Shown piece after piece: positions 10,845 through 24,329 of a stretch of 64,000 bases of DNA. The notes beneath the pieces were generated by a model, which worked only from the letters and a program-made list of their open reading frames with translations, did not search any database and was not told where the DNA came from. Source of the DNA: Druceiella hillmani (lineage: Eukaryota; Arthropoda; Insecta; Lepidoptera; Hepialidae); the NCBI GenBank assembly GCA_039881145.1, contig JAYKKI010000077.1, positions 3,418,501-3,482,500 on the forward strand, read 5' to 3'. Within the stretch, counting starts at the first letter, position 1; every line of letters begins with the position of its first letter. The position numbers and the translations under genes were made by a program.

Positions 10845-12346
10845 CAACGAGCAATGTTTAAAATATCAAAAGAAAATTCCGAGATAGTTACAAAAATTAG
10901 CTTTATGGTACCAGAAACCATTGCCAAGTGAAGCAAACTCCTATCCGACGAAGAATTTGTCAAGGAATGCTTGGAAATATTCAAATCGAAAACATTAGTT
11001 AAAAATACAAGCTTGTCACATCAAACTATAGCAAGGAGAATTGATGATATGTCCCAAGATATCGAATCGTCTTTAAAAACATAATTAAAGAAATGCATTT
11101 TCTATACTTTCACTCTCGACGATAGTACTTATATGTCAGATACAGCGCAGTTGGAAGTTTTCGTAAGAGGAGTAATAGAACACTATACAGTGACCGAGGA
11201 ATTGTCTGATTTGCATTCAATGAAAGATAAAACCACAAGACAAGATATCTACGAAAAAATAGAAAATTGCAAAGAAAAATATGAGCTTCAAATCGAAAAT
11301 CTTTAGGGCTTAACTGCAAGTGGTGCACAAGCAATTACAGGAAGACCAAATGGTTTTGTGGCATTAATGCGCAATAGCATCACGCACACAATCATACAGC
11401 ACCATTGTATTATCCATCAAGAACAGCTATGTACAAAAGCACTTGAGCTGAAACAGATGATGGATAAATAGTGACAGTTAATTTTATACGTGCAAGTGGA
11501 CTGAATCACAGACAGTTTCAGGCTTTTCTGTCTGATGTAGGTGCAGATCATGAAGACGTCGCGTTCGCTGGCTTAGCAGGGCAGCCACACTGAAGCGATC
11601 ATATTCTTTGCTCAAAAAAATAAAGATTTTTTGAAAACAAAGGCCATTATATTAGTTTTCTAACTGATGAGCAGTGGTTGGCTAATCTGGCTTTCCTAGT
11701 TAACATAACTAAGTATCTCTCTGATATTAACCTAAAACTGCAAGTAAAAGACCAACTCTGCACGCAGTTCAAGCTTTGAACATGTTCAAGCTTTTACAAA
11801 AAATTTCATATTATTGGAAAAACAACTGGAACCAAAGCAGTTGATACATTGGAAGAACTTATCTTCAAGAGATCAACAGACAATGGACTTAGACAAGTAC
11901 GCGTCGTTGTTACAAAGGTTGAGGAATAAGTTTGAAGAGAGATCCATAGACTTCATATCACAAATACCCAACATGAAAGAATTTTAAAATCCATTTAATG
12001 TTGAAATTGAAAGGGCCGAATTAAACCTACAGTTGAAATTTGTTGATATACAAAGTAATTCTCTCCAAAAACTACATATGATGGTTGCCTTCCGAACGGA
12101 CTGATCGCATTTTACAAAAAGTATATTAATGGCAACCAATACCCAAACCTTACCAAATTAGCTCTTCAACAAATTTCCTTATTTGGTAGTACATACATTT
12201 TTAAACATCTTTTTTCCCGCATGAAACATAACAAGTTAAAAACAAAATCATCTTTATCAGTCACACATCTTACAGGCATTCTGCGCATAGCCATTTGTAA
12301 AATATCAGCTGACGTAGATGCACTGTGCAAACAAAAAAAATGTTAG
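10845..12346 (+). pseudogene. hAT-superfamily transposase pseudogene (GTF2IRD2/ZBED-like type)
   Basis: A decayed DNA transposase of the hAT lineage from which vertebrate GTF2IRD2-like and related proteins derive. In order: SLSHQTIARRIDDMSQDIES (about 11010-11070); the first catalytic Asp block LDDSTYMSDTAQLEVFVRG (about 11113-11170); ELSDLHSMKDKTTRQDIYEK; a block corresponding to 'TTDGAPAM' that reads LTASGAQAI (Ser at 11319-11321 where the catalytic Asp is expected); HHCIIHQEQLCTKALELKQM; FIRASGLNHRQFQAFLSDVG; FLTDEQWLANLAFLVNITKY; and near the end the hAT dimerisation block LFGSTYIFKHLFSRMKHNK, finishing LCKQKKC and TAG (12344-12346). In-frame stops (for example 11304-11306) and frameshifts are frequent. 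No zinc-finger BED domain or clear terminal inverted repeats were found. Confidence 0.85.
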
Positions 12347-15300
12347 TCTTCTCATTAGTGCAATAATTTATAAACCTAAGGCTTTCTTTTTTTAATAAAT
12401 TATTCATGTTGAAAAATTAAAATTACTGTTTTCTTTACATTCAAAGTTCACAACGCTATTGGCCCGCTACGGTTTGGATGGATTGTAATGGGATTTTGTG
12501 TACAAACCGGAAATTAAAATGCAGAGTATGTATAAATACATTTATTGCTTGCAGAAGCAGAGTAATGGATATAATTGTTAATATGATTATATTTTTTTTT
12601 AATTTGTGTTAACAAGCAAAGTTCATGAATTAATTATACCCGGTATTTTAGTTATTCATAGCATAACTCGAACAGCAACCCGCACTGCACCACAATAAAT
12701 GTTAAAAGTGAGGTCTGACAAATTATTTCAAAATAATATTTAACCCTTAAAAAAATATGTGTCTGAAACCGTAGTAAAAGCTAGTATTAAATTATTTACA
12801 ATTTATTTAATTCTCTTTAAATAAATATGTTGTTGAAACATTAAGTATGAGCTCAAATTTGCCTCTTTTTTCTTTTCCTCGTATTAAATATAAATAAAAA
12901 AATATCCAAAAAATCCCATATACCTATAAAAAAACTCCAGGTGGAGCGCAAAACTATATAGTAGTGTAGCAAAATCTCGTTTAATATTTAGTATATTTTC
13001 CAAAAAAAAATTTGGAACAATTTAACTGATTTGCTGTATATAAGCATGTTGCGTACATAATAAGTATTCATATTGAGCCAGTGTACGCATCAGATGTTAT
13101 TTTCTATGAGAAACGTCTACGAAATAACACTTCATCGACTCCTACAAAATTCAAAAATGTCGCTCTCGAAATCGAGAGTGAGAACGAAAATACGTATAAG
13201 CCAAGTTTTCGTTCAGATAAAATGTCTTTAGATTTCTAAAGGATTTGCCGACAAAAAATTAAAAAAAGAGAAGTTTTTTTAGTTTAGTAATCTTCGATCA
13301 ATTTGCATTGCAATAATGTTATATTTCATTCAATGAAATTGCTATAAACTTTATTTGTTCTTTTTGGAAAACTAAAGAGAAACGTAGACTAATATAAGCT
13401 GAAATATCATGCCTGGCAACGGCGGGCGTCTGCAGCTAATAAAATGTATATATGCGCAAGCAAGAACAGCAATGGATGGCTTTAAATAAATGATTTCAAT
13501 GTCATGTTAACATTGAAAATTGTAATCATAGTATGCAAACCATTCCATAGTCTTAAAAGTTGTTTTTATTTTAGTTTATTTCATCAGATCTAATAACTAT
13601 ACGGATAAGTCCACGTAGTACCTACTGTGATTTGGCGATTTAGCATGCCCCAGGAAATAATATCAATGGGACTTCATATCTCAGTCGAAAAGAAAAATGG
13701 TTTTGATGAAGAAAAATATCTATTTAAATACTTCTCCACACATCGAATATGGGGGTAAAATGTTTTTTTACACGAACTCCATCGAGCAGGGTATCTGTAG
13801 TGTTTTAATGAATTCCACAATCTTTAAAGACGCATACAAAAAATCAGTATGACAACATTTCCTATGTACCGCAATGCAAACTAATTTCGCTCATTTTAAA
13901 TATATGTAGACAGCCAATAATTATTTATACCCCACTGGAAAATGTACTAAAATGTTTAAAAAATGTTATGTTATAATTTTATGCACATAAAGGTTCTTTG
14001 CAGTGAATATTTTACTTATGCCGTTTATATTACATCGACATTGCCAAATTTATAATAGAAATTACTCGTATGTATCTAGCTATCACCATATTAAGATCCT
14101 GCCTTATAAGAAAATATTGATGAAATTATGAATACTCCAACCCTAATGACTAATTATCCATTCTCCATATCGTGTCTCGCTAAAATCCTCCCCTCTACGG
14201 TAAAAAGAAAGATCTTTAGGTATAAACGACATACGAAACCTTATTAAAACGTTTATGGAATTCCTTATTAGGCAAACGTGTGCATCTAGATGTGACCTCT
14301 AAGATACGATATTGGATAAGAAAATGCCATATTGACCTGTACATTAAGTTTATATATTTAGGATCAAAATGATGTGAAGGTTTATCTCCCGCCCTCGACA
14401 CTAAAATTACAAAAACAACATTACTAAATCCTTGTTCCTGTAGTCAAATGAGCTTACAGAGTGAACAACGATCATGACTCTGATTATTTACACATTTTCA
14501 GTTTTGTTACCATGTCAGTCGATTCTCTATCAATTTCAGTACACATTATTTATTTAGAAATTTTTGCAAAGTTATCATTGTTAAAATAAATAGAATCTGA
14601 ACACTCGTTATTGCTATTAAACGTATAAATGTTTTGTATTTAATTTATTTTCTAAACATCTTAAACGTTTCTTAAAATTGTCAAAGATGTTTCACGTATG
14701 CAAAATGTACACCCATTTGTTGAGTCTTCAAAACTCTTCTCTTTCTAATGAACATATAATATCTATGGCCTCAGGCTATCTTAATACTCAAAAAAAGCAT
14801 AGTTTTAAAAATGACTCAGGCATTCTTACTTTAATATTTTATATATTTATAACTAATCGGTTATTCTGTTAGTAAATTATTTCTATAAACTCTACGATTT
14901 ATTGACAGAAAAAAAAATTTAATTTGAGTGATACAGGGGGAGATTTATGCGTCTAAATAGTATAAGGTTCCACAGGTCATTGTGCTTTCCAATAAAGAAG
15001 ATTTTAAATCGCTTCTTCTGAATATTACTTTGAAATAACATTATTTGACTGTGTAAAAAAACTGATATGGAGTTTATTCTATTATATTTGACCATGGTAC
15101 ACTATTTTTTTTGAGTTTATTCCACTTATTGCATAAACACTGTCGCTTTTTGCAATTGTACAAAGTTAAACCAAGTCCTTGTTATTTTTAAGTACACCAG
15201 TCACGCTGACACCGCGAGGGTAAAGATCAACGGTGACCGGCGACGTCTAAAAGCACTTACGTGACACATATGCACTTGTAACGATCGAGATTTAACATTG

Positions 15301-16774
15301 TTGCAACGAAACAATTCTATTTATGCTCAAAGTTTGTGGGTCATTGACGATAAGTGTCATTTGTTTTTGAACTGCTTTAGAGCAGACGTTAAGTGTCGCG
15401 CTGTACTGACTTTAAACTGGTGTGAATGAAATGATATAACAAGTAGCGATAATATTTCGCTCTCAACTCAATTTCGCTTCATTAATAATGAAAAATATAG
15501 GCTGCATTTTCCCAAAATAAACCTTTACCAATGTCGCAATGTATTGTCTTATTTATAAAATCTTAACAAATGTTTCTATCATTTCACTATTATTTGTACA
15601 TGTAATAAAATGGTGACTAGACAGACTCTGTGAGTGCATCAAGCTAAAACCACTGAAGAGATTATAATGAAACTCTAATTTGTTATAACTCAGAGTCTTG
15701 GTCGGCAGCTCCGGTATATATTATTACGGTATTCCCCATGGCTTTTAGTAGGATAAAACCACTCGAACAAAATCGTGGACAATGGCTACTTATTTCATAA
15801 GTGCAAGTGATGACACTTATATAGCGAGACAAACTATATGAGTAAAATAGTATTAGCGAGACGAAGAACATGAGCAGGCTACACACGGTTGGAGTGAGAA
15901 ACATTTTTTGTAACATAATGCTTGACAAAAGCCATTTTCTAAATTCATTTAATAAGAGAAAAAATATTTTTGATCCTGTATTATATACAGAAGCGCCTCC
16001 AATAGATATAGTGCCCCCGATACTGCATACCATTTATATCATAATTGCGAAACTTTGGATATTTGTTACCTCATAATGATCACTACCACTACTTTGCAAC
16101 CAAGCAATGAATCACGCCAAATTTGCATGCGTATGTTTCGTGCAGCAGTGTGATTATAATCTACGCATTATTCTTCAAATATTAATACCACGAAAAGTTA
16201 TTTGGTTGTCTGTTGCTCAATGAAGCCTAAATGAATTTCATAAAACTTAACACGGGCTTAGTTAATGATTCAAAATCAAAGAAACCAAGAAATAGCATTA
16301 TTCCAATAGGATAAAAATATTTTATTCATTAATAAAATTTTAGTTCTACAACATACCAATAGAATTAAAAACCTTATTTATGGATTAATGTTGGGCTGAT
16401 GTTATCTATTTAGAAGAAAATTCCATCGTCTTAATTAAAAATTCATGCGAATGACTTCGCAATCAAAAAGCTAATAATACCTATATTTTTAAGTTACCTC
16501 ACTTTGGGGGCACTTCTAAATAAAGTCTTTGACTTCTGAATTAAATCTTTGTCAAGTTTGATAAAAAATTTGTTTCGATTACGAAATTAGTCTGCGAAAG
16601 AGTTGTTTTAATATTACGTCACTCTAATAGCAAGGAAATTGTTTTTTACTCAGTCAGTCCAGCCGTAAATAAATTTTCTGAATGCAAACAAATGTCTTTA
16701 CGTAAGTTAGATGGGATAAAATATATATAAAAACCAGGAAAAATCGAACTGAAAGTAATCAGAAATTCGAAAAG
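12347..16774. other. long AT-rich non-coding stretch
   Basis: No gene or clear element seen over 4.4 kb. A short hairpin of the 'ctctcg' type lies near 13164. A GC-richer patch lies at about 15190-15300. A 68-codon frame at 15870-16076 (MSRLHTVGVRNIFCNIMLDK at its start) overlaps an equally unconvincing longer frame on the other strand. Neither has family features. Confidence 0.4.
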
Positions 16775-17460
16775 AGCACACGAGGTAATATGTTTAATAA
16801 CAAATTGATTCAGATGCTGGCTCATACAGATGACATTAATAAAATTGCAAGGAACTTAAAGTATCCAGAAGGTGCTTTTGATAGGTAGGCAATGGAATTT
16901 TTTTATTAAATAAAATAAAATGTAATAAAAGCCTTGCTGCAAATTTGCAACTTGCAAGAAAACATTTTAATATTGCCTCACGTCCATTTAAAAACAAGTT
17001 GAAAGTTATACGCATATAGCATTTCAAACTAATTGCGATAATAATATAAGACATCAAATGCAAAAAAGGTTTACTGCAATTAATAGATGCTTTTATGGAA
17101 TAAGAAAAAGTGCTAAAATCAAATTTTCTGAAACAGTAAGTTAATATTCTATAAAATTTAAATAAGATCTTTTTACCAATTCGTTTGAAAGTTGAGTATT
17201 AAAAACAACTAATGAAGAAACCTCCGTAGTTTTTTAAAGAAAAATACTAAGGAACATTTTTGGCTGCATCGAGTTTAAGGGAATATGGTGAAGAAGGTCT
17301 AACCTCCAGGTAACTAAAATATATAAAGAGCACGATGTTAAGAACTATATTATGATCCAATAATACGCTGATCGCCTTATGCGAATTAGCGGTACAAGGA
17401 TTACAAGAAAATTCTGGCTGAACCAATACGTACTCGATCAAAAAATAGATTTATGGTGCT
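16775..17460 (+). pseudogene. RTE-like LINE reverse transcriptase remnant (C-terminal half)
   Basis: Old non-LTR retrotransposon piece. IQMLAHTDDINKIARNLKYP (about 16810-16870) corresponds to the RT catalytic motif 'LLAYADDIDIIARSL', with HTDD in place of YADD. Downstream, in shifting frames, come RFTAINRCFYGIRKSAKIKF ('RISAANRCYFGLQK'), FES.VLKTTNEE ('YGSE.WTLT..DE'), KEKY.GTFLAASSLREYGEE ('FERKILRTIFGP...GEWR') and IYKEHDVKNYIMIQ followed by RLMRISGTRITRKFW ('LYGEPDIVKYIK.QRLRWAGH..RM'). The order matches the family. Stops and frameshifts abound; the endonuclease and RT fingers are absent, so it is 5'-truncated and dead. Confidence 0.7.
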
Positions 17461-18704
17461 ATGTATTAACTGCCTTGACAGAACCTTGCTGTTAGAGGAA
17501 TAAAAGCAGAAAACAACTGCCATTTACAAGATATCCCAAAATAACATTCTTGAAAAGCCAGAGCCTACTCTGGGCTATCGCGTTACTGAAGAATAAGTAA
17601 AAATATCAAGATCTGAAAATGAATTTCCACGTCAAATGCAACTTAAAATAACGAATAGGATGGTATTTTCTGAGATCGATAATGCAGTGCATCCAAAAAG
17701 AAGATTGGGAAAAGTCCTTATAGAGTTAGATTCAGTTTTTACAAGAATAAAAAATATCCTTAAAAGTTTTATTTTAATCGTCAATCAAGCAAATGACAAA
17801 TTTTGTGTTTTTATGAAAAGCCAGGTTATTTATATTTTTAAATGCAATTTCTATAGAACGCTTTGAACCAGCAAGATGAAGCAAAATATAGTTTGTGTCC
17901 CATTCTATACACAAATGTAACATATTAATTCACGAATCACAGCCCTGCAGCGTCGTCGAAAAAAGCCACGTATTCGAAGAGAGCTAAAAAGAATCATTTT
18001 GACAAAACAGAACGAACGTCAATGTCAATTAATAGTTTTTTTTTAATTAATAATGGCTACAAATTGCAAGTGAACGATCGATATTGATTATTAGTCAGAA
18101 TTATTTTTAAAAAGGCATTGTGAACTTCATTATATTTTTGATGCTCTTTTTCTTATCATTAACAATTCTTCATTTATTAAAAATAAAACGTTTGAACCTT
18201 TGTGAATATATTTTTTCTTTGTATTGTGGTAACAAATGGTATATTATTTCTTTTTTGTATTTGCAAAAATATCAAGCATTTTTAAAAATTATATTCTGTT
18301 TCTGTAATGCCACGCCTATTTTTGTCTCCTTTTAAAAACCTTTCAGTTTGTTCATAAAAAATTAAGAATATATACTTTCATGGATGGTGGAAAATATATG
18401 TGTAAAAATATGCGATTTGCTTTTAATGAAAATAATTCTTTTGTATTTCTGTTGGTTTACCCTCAAATCTGTTAATACGTTTTCTGTTGTTGTCAAAATG
18501 TGATGACATCCGCTTAGTTGCTCGCTTTAGTAAAAATTTATTTTGCACCGTTTTCCTTTTTTCAAATCAAATAACACTCCCTTTATTACTGACAAACGGT
18601 TGTTAAATATAAAGTTTTAAGCGTTGTTTTACGCATTTTCTTTTACAAATTTCATTTCTTTATATTTTTAGTGTTCTTTTTGTAAATTAAATAGTTAATA
18701 ATTT
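17461..18704. other. AT-rich non-coding stretch
   Basis: A 76-codon frame at 17636-17866 has reasonable composition (MQLKITNRMVFSEIDNAVHP at its start) but no recognised motif. It could be leftover of the LINE or of an unknown insertion. Nothing else seen. Confidence 0.35.
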
Positions 18705-18890
18705 GTGTAACTATTTATTTTTGTACTTTAATGTATCTAATTGATACATATGGCGGAGTTATTGCTCCGAGAGCAATATTTTATAGCCAACCAGAACACC
18801 AGTCCAGCTGCGCTTGATGAGCGACCGAGAATATCGAACCTGGGTTCTCACCCGTCAAAATCGTTTCGTTAAGTCGACTTTTTTTGCAAA
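18705..18890 (-). mobile_element. tRNA-derived SINE-like element, copy 2
   Basis: Minus-strand order: B-box-like GGTTCGATATTCTCGGTCG, then 'ctggactggtgttctggttg', then 'gagcaataactccgcca' and 'tagatacattaaagt'. This is the same architecture as 9927-10110 with moderate divergence. The + strand segment 'ggcggagttattgctccgag' also forms a small hairpin. Confidence 0.6.
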
Positions 18891-20865
18891 AGAAACCATA
18901 AGTGGCCTTTTATAACTATACAAAACAAATTTCTGTATAAAGTTTCTTTCAATTAAATAATGGAAAAGAAAGAAAAATCACTTTATCCATAGTTCATTTG
19001 TTCGTTCAGCGATTAGATTCCGAAGGCAGCAATGGTAAAGCAAACTAACAAAAATACAGTTAGCTTGTATATACATTCTATATATTACTGCTATTGATAA
19101 ATAGATATAGTAGCATCAATACAAGCAAATCTCTATATTTTTTCTACTCATTTCATAACTACCCATTTACACCTACGCTAAGACAGATGTACTCAGTACG
19201 TACATACATATATTTCCTTAATGCACGTTACTTCCATTACATAATGATATTATCGAATCGATTGCAACCAAACCCAACGCACTACTCATAAGCGAATCGA
19301 ATTATTCAACACGGATTCGAACCACTAACAAGGACATGAAGACATACAGCGGCAGAATGTTGAAACAAAGTGGACGCTTTGCGATTTAACTGGTTGGTCA
19401 ACGTCAATGTAAGTAATTAATATATCGTTCTCAGAATCAGGTTTATTATTAAACCATTACTAAACTATTATATTAAACTAAGCTGATACTGGTTTTAAGT
19501 GATGGTTAGCTGTGAGATAAGTAGCGCGGGATGTGTGGTAATATGGGTTATACTAAACCGTGTCACTCTTTAACCGGCGTCGGTCTTTAGACGCGGCGCG
19601 AACTATACACATTTTAATTTAATATAAATTGCGCGAAATCTATATACAACACATTAATTTTGAATATTTCCCACATTAAATTTAATAGCTGACGACACTT
19701 TTATGAGAATTCTTTTATTCAATAATGTACAAACCTATATGTATTTATTTTATACATATATGAATATATTAATCTCGTAATCTATTGGACCGATCTTAAC
19801 GAATCAGTTAAAGATACCGTTTTTGATCCTTTGAACATTGGATGTTACGACAGAAAGTCAAGAGGAATAGGACAGTGATTAGGATAGAATATGAAGAGGA
19901 ATATCATTGACATTAAGGGGGAATATTAAGAGGAATAGAACAGATATTACGACGGAATATCAAGCGAAGAGTATACAGGAAGCGTTAGTGTAAAAAAAAA
20001 TGTGGGTCCATCCGTATGAAACTTCTTTAACCGTTAATATTAGTTAATAATTTATAATAAACTTTAAATATATGCAAGGCTGTTTTTTTATTCTGATTTA
20101 AACTACATTTTCTCAAATTTGTAACAAGAATTGAATAAATGATAATATTTTTCGTGTTATAAAGTACACAAAACTCTACGTACATAAAGAGGCAGAAATC
20201 GATGGTGAACTGCCGATTTATCCAGAGATTAGCGTTTTTTTTATATTTTGACGTTTTCAACCGCCATTTTGTTAACGATTGGTCGGTTTTGTCACTGGTC
20301 CGATTCTTTTGACATTCGTATTAACTTTTTTATAGATTTAAACAATACCTTCAACAAGGGTTAGAAACCACATCTCGCGCTAAGAGATCTCCCAAATTTG
20401 CGAATGAAGCTGATAAAATGTATCCTTGATAATATGATAGTTCGAACTTGTGCTTTAGTTAAGTTCGGTAGATTATATAAGTTATGTTGCAATTAATTTT
20501 GAGTATTTATAAGGTGAAATAATTATTTTCTTTCAAGGAAAATAAAAAAAAGTTGCATAATATTGTACATATTACCTTCAATCATTCTATTTTGTATCAA
20601 CATTATCAAAAAAGATTTTATTTGCGTGTTCAATCTGAACATAAACTGATAAATCTAAGAGACTTCAAAATAAAATTTTGCATACCAGGAACACCCTGGT
20701 TTGTTAAGGTCTATGATATCAAGAAGACCTAGAAATACCTTATAAATAAATAAGTCAGAGAATTTAGCAAAAAATGTAAAGAATAGCTTCAAAATTATAA
20801 ATGAAAACCTACTCCTTCCTATTTGTTAAAAACTTTAGGAAAACACTTGGTCAATTTTCTTGTCG
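18891..20865. other. AT-rich non-coding stretch
   Basis: No gene. A B-box-like 'cggattcgaacc' at about 19312 lacks a tRNA-like T stem and box A. A GA-rich run near 19860-19980 repeats 'ggaata' words. Confidence 0.4.
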
Positions 20866-21125
20866 ACAACTTGTGCTTTATTTTCTTAGTCGTTACATTC
20901 TTGGCAAAGTAGTCGAGGTCATCGTTTTAAATGCATTGAAGATGAGCGAAACACCATAGTACTCTCTGGTATCTGCTCTCCGAGTGTTTTAGTCTAGGGG
21001 ACATCCGTGGTTTACACTTTTCCATGTGGTCTGGTTCCTTTCGCTTTGCTCTATACTACCCGAAATTAAACACAATCGTTGCTACGCTGCAAAACGTATC
21101 CAAAGAATTCATAGTACAATATTGA
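20866..21125 (-). pseudogene. LINE 3'-end remnant, copy 1 (related to 33316-33600)
   Basis: On the minus strand the block RYQRVLWCFAHLQCI, then NDDLDYFAKNVTTKK, matches in order the better copy at 33.4 kb (RYIVWRLTHIQCT, then HDDHDHSTKSITTKK). Upstream KCKPRMSPRLKHSES aligns with its 'EAMDVPLSECNQ' region. Only the last ~80 codons of the ORF2 family are represented, with stops. LINE copies are often 5'-truncated in this way. Confidence 0.55.
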
Positions 21126-21249
21126 ACAAATACTGCCTAATATCGAGTAGTTGAAGAATGGATGCATTGATACAGAACTCAGTCTACAATATCCCAAATA
21201 TTTTCCTCCAACACGACATTTCCAAGGCACCTATCTTTTTCTCTCGCGT

Positions 21250-21610
21250 TCACATAATGTACATTTCTCTGGTTTAAATGAAATCTTAACGGTGCTTTAC
21301 AAATAGCGAAACAAATATACATTACATTTTTGAATAAAATTCCATTGGGTAGTTGAATACTTTTAAATTTGTATTTTTTCGTAAAATATCAAGAAAATAT
21401 GAGTTATTAAAAACTCCCAATTTTTTAAAAAAAAAAAGCAAATTATGATCTCTAAATTTGGTGACAAAATTGGTATATTTCCCCATATCACTTACTTTTG
21501 TAACACAATCATCGTTACTAAAAATAACATGACCATTGAATATTTCCGTCCTTGTCTAAACAGTACTTTAAACCTTAATAACTCGGTCAATTTCTAGAAC
21601 TTGTAATTTC
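21250..21610 (+). repeat. dispersed repeat, copy B (related to 3200-3610)
   Basis: Contains 'tttttcgtaaaatatcaaga', 'atatgagttattaaaaactc' and 'aataactcggtcaatttcta' in the same order as copy A. Non-coding; family not identified. Confidence 0.45.
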
Positions 21611-24329
21611 CTTATATAGATATAATTTAAACCTATTTCTTACCATAAAATATATTAAATATTTAAAGCCTTCACAAAAGAGGAAAAATCAAAGTGGAAC
21701 GTGTACATTTCTTGAAGCAAAAATCAAATCGAACATGCAAGTGTTAATATTACATTAACAAAGATCATCGCTCTTAATGGACCTCATTATATAAATTATA
21801 TTTAACCAAATGATTAAGTAGCAGTAACCCGCATGTAATACCTAATTAATTGAATGTTCTAATTGAATATTTGTTTGTGTGTCTTCTTGTTTGTTATCCA
21901 AGAATGAATAGTTTCTTTGTCTTAAATGAATATTTATGACTGTGTTAAAAAGATGATGAAAATTGGTGAATTTTTCGTAAAATAACTAACACAGAAAGAC
22001 TAAACCTAAATTGAGTGAAAGATGCTAATATAAGCAATATTTAAACCATATTTAAATTTCTCTAATAGCTTAAACTAATAATAATAGAAATAATATTAAA
22101 TTATTTCACAAGGTTGCTTTAACCGGTACTTTAAAAGTAAAGTTCCAATGTTATTATTATATATATTTTTATTAAATTATATGCCATTACAAAATATCAA
22201 CCAATATGAAAACCAATTGGACTCGCATTACTCAAATTACAAAATTTCAGAGCAGTCATGTTTATTATAATCTTGATGGTGATGGCTTATCATTCGATTG
22301 ATACAAGTAAATTTTTGTACATTTGAACAAATTCGGATAGGTTTAGCACATCCGGGTTCTCGAGACCAACACGTTTGATAAGTTTCACCTTTTATTTATG
22401 AGTTAATCAATTTTTATTTATATGCATTAAAAACATTCATTAAAATATGTAAAAAGTTCTTAATTTTTTTATGTTTCAAAATTCCAGTGTTTCAAAATTC
22501 CCGGTTTGCTTCAAGAGGATATTTCACAGTAGATGTATTTTACAAAACCCAAATAATTTTCGTCTTTTATATCGTTTTCACGTCGAATTTTGTTTCAAAA
22601 TTTGGTATAAAATTTACATTTAAACATATAAATGTAATTTATATCATTAAGTATTAAACAACAAACCATAAAAATGGTAAATACACATTATTAGACAAAA
22701 TCAGCTTATTGCGATTAACAAATTGTCTTTCATACTCTCCTCCACATGATGAAGAATTTGCATGTTAATTTTTATTAGCTTACAGTAAGAATTCATGTAT
22801 GAATGAAATAACAATAATTGAAACAAAAAGATAATAAAATTTATATTTATTTAAAAATTAAAAAATCAGCTCACATTATGTGATATAAACAAGTTTGCGA
22901 AACAAACTCTGGACTTAAATAAATATTAAATACTTTTAAAAAAATACTTTACGAAAGATATATAAATTTGTAATCAAATTCTGCAATAGATTGTCCTTCA
23001 ATCAATAATGAAAATAATATTTCGTGCTTATGTACTCATCCAATTCAATGAGATTTCCTAATAAACTGTTTTTGACCGTGCTAAAGTATCCAAAAATTAG
23101 AAAAAGTTAATAGAAGATACAAAATGGATTTTTTTCATACACCTTTTTTAATTAAAAAAAATTTAATTTAATTTAATTATATGTTGTAAATGTAACTTCT
23201 TTCACAATTTGATAACATTTTAAAACTTCAGATCAAGGTTTTGATGGCTTCAATTTTTCTCATGACTGAATACGAAGAATGACAGCCTTATTTAACAAAA
23301 GTTTGTATTCTTTAAATGTGTACAATAATAATGCATATTCCAATATATTAAAGCTTCAGACTGAAACTTACATGTTTCAATGTAAGTTTTATTCATAGAA
23401 ATTGTACATAAAATAATCATTATTCCTACTTGCAACTTTTTTTTGTCTTTATTTTTATAATTTTATTTACTATCTTTACAGATGAAGCATTTATTTATGA
23501 ATCGATTGCCACCAATTCGAAATTAATTATTTTGACTATCAATTTGAAATGAGCAAGTTTGAGAAAAATATTTTCTAAAATATTTTATGCAGCGTTTCCA
23601 ATTTGACATTAAAACTTTCAAAACTATCTAATTATTTTACTTTTAAGCATTTTCTTGTAATCACGTTGTTTACATTTTTCTTTAAATAATAATAATTCGT
23701 CAGTATCATAAGATATTGACTTTCCACGTGTCCACGTTCTTATTGATCGGGTCGTGAACCTTATTGACATTTAAAGTAATTATTTTTTTGGTGATTGATA
23801 TAAATTTGTTAATTTAAAGGTATTTATAATATGCTATTTGAATTATTTTACATTTATTAATTAAAACGTTAAGATATATATGGCGTAGATTCTCGTAAAT
23901 CGATAATGAATCTAGAAACAAATTATTATTGCTGATATCCTATTGTAACGAATTTCCTTGACTCGATACTGGAGGTTTGAATTCTGCTGTTCGATTCACA
24001 TTTTTTTTGTTAAATACTTGCATCGTTCACACTTTCATCATAATTTACGATTTACGTTATGATTTCATTTTAAATATTTGTTATTAAGATATTGGATTAT
24101 GTACGGCAGCCCCATTCAAATTTTAATAAACTGAACATTTGCTAGAATTATACCTTTAACTTCTCCAATAATTACTTGGAACACAGACATAAACAAGAGT
24201 TTACATCACTATCACTATACTAGAGATGAAAATATTTACAAATATATTCTACGTACTACAACGTAACACGCAGGGGGCCACCAAGTATTTATTTCAGGTT
24301 TTTCAGAGGCAAAGTTCGACTACGCGAAT
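21611..24329. other. long AT-rich non-coding stretch
   Basis: Very AT-rich, with no gene, RNA or well-defined repeat seen. Confidence 0.5.

Noticed and set aside
15683..16076. 116-codon minus frame and overlapping 68-codon plus frame
   Set aside because: Each is the shadow of the other, with no recognised motif, conserved block or splice sites.
19295..19330. tRNA-like B box 'cggattcgaacc'
   Set aside because: No T-stem pairing, no box A at the right distance, no cloverleaf; also not extended by the SINE blocks found at 9.9 and 18.7 kb.
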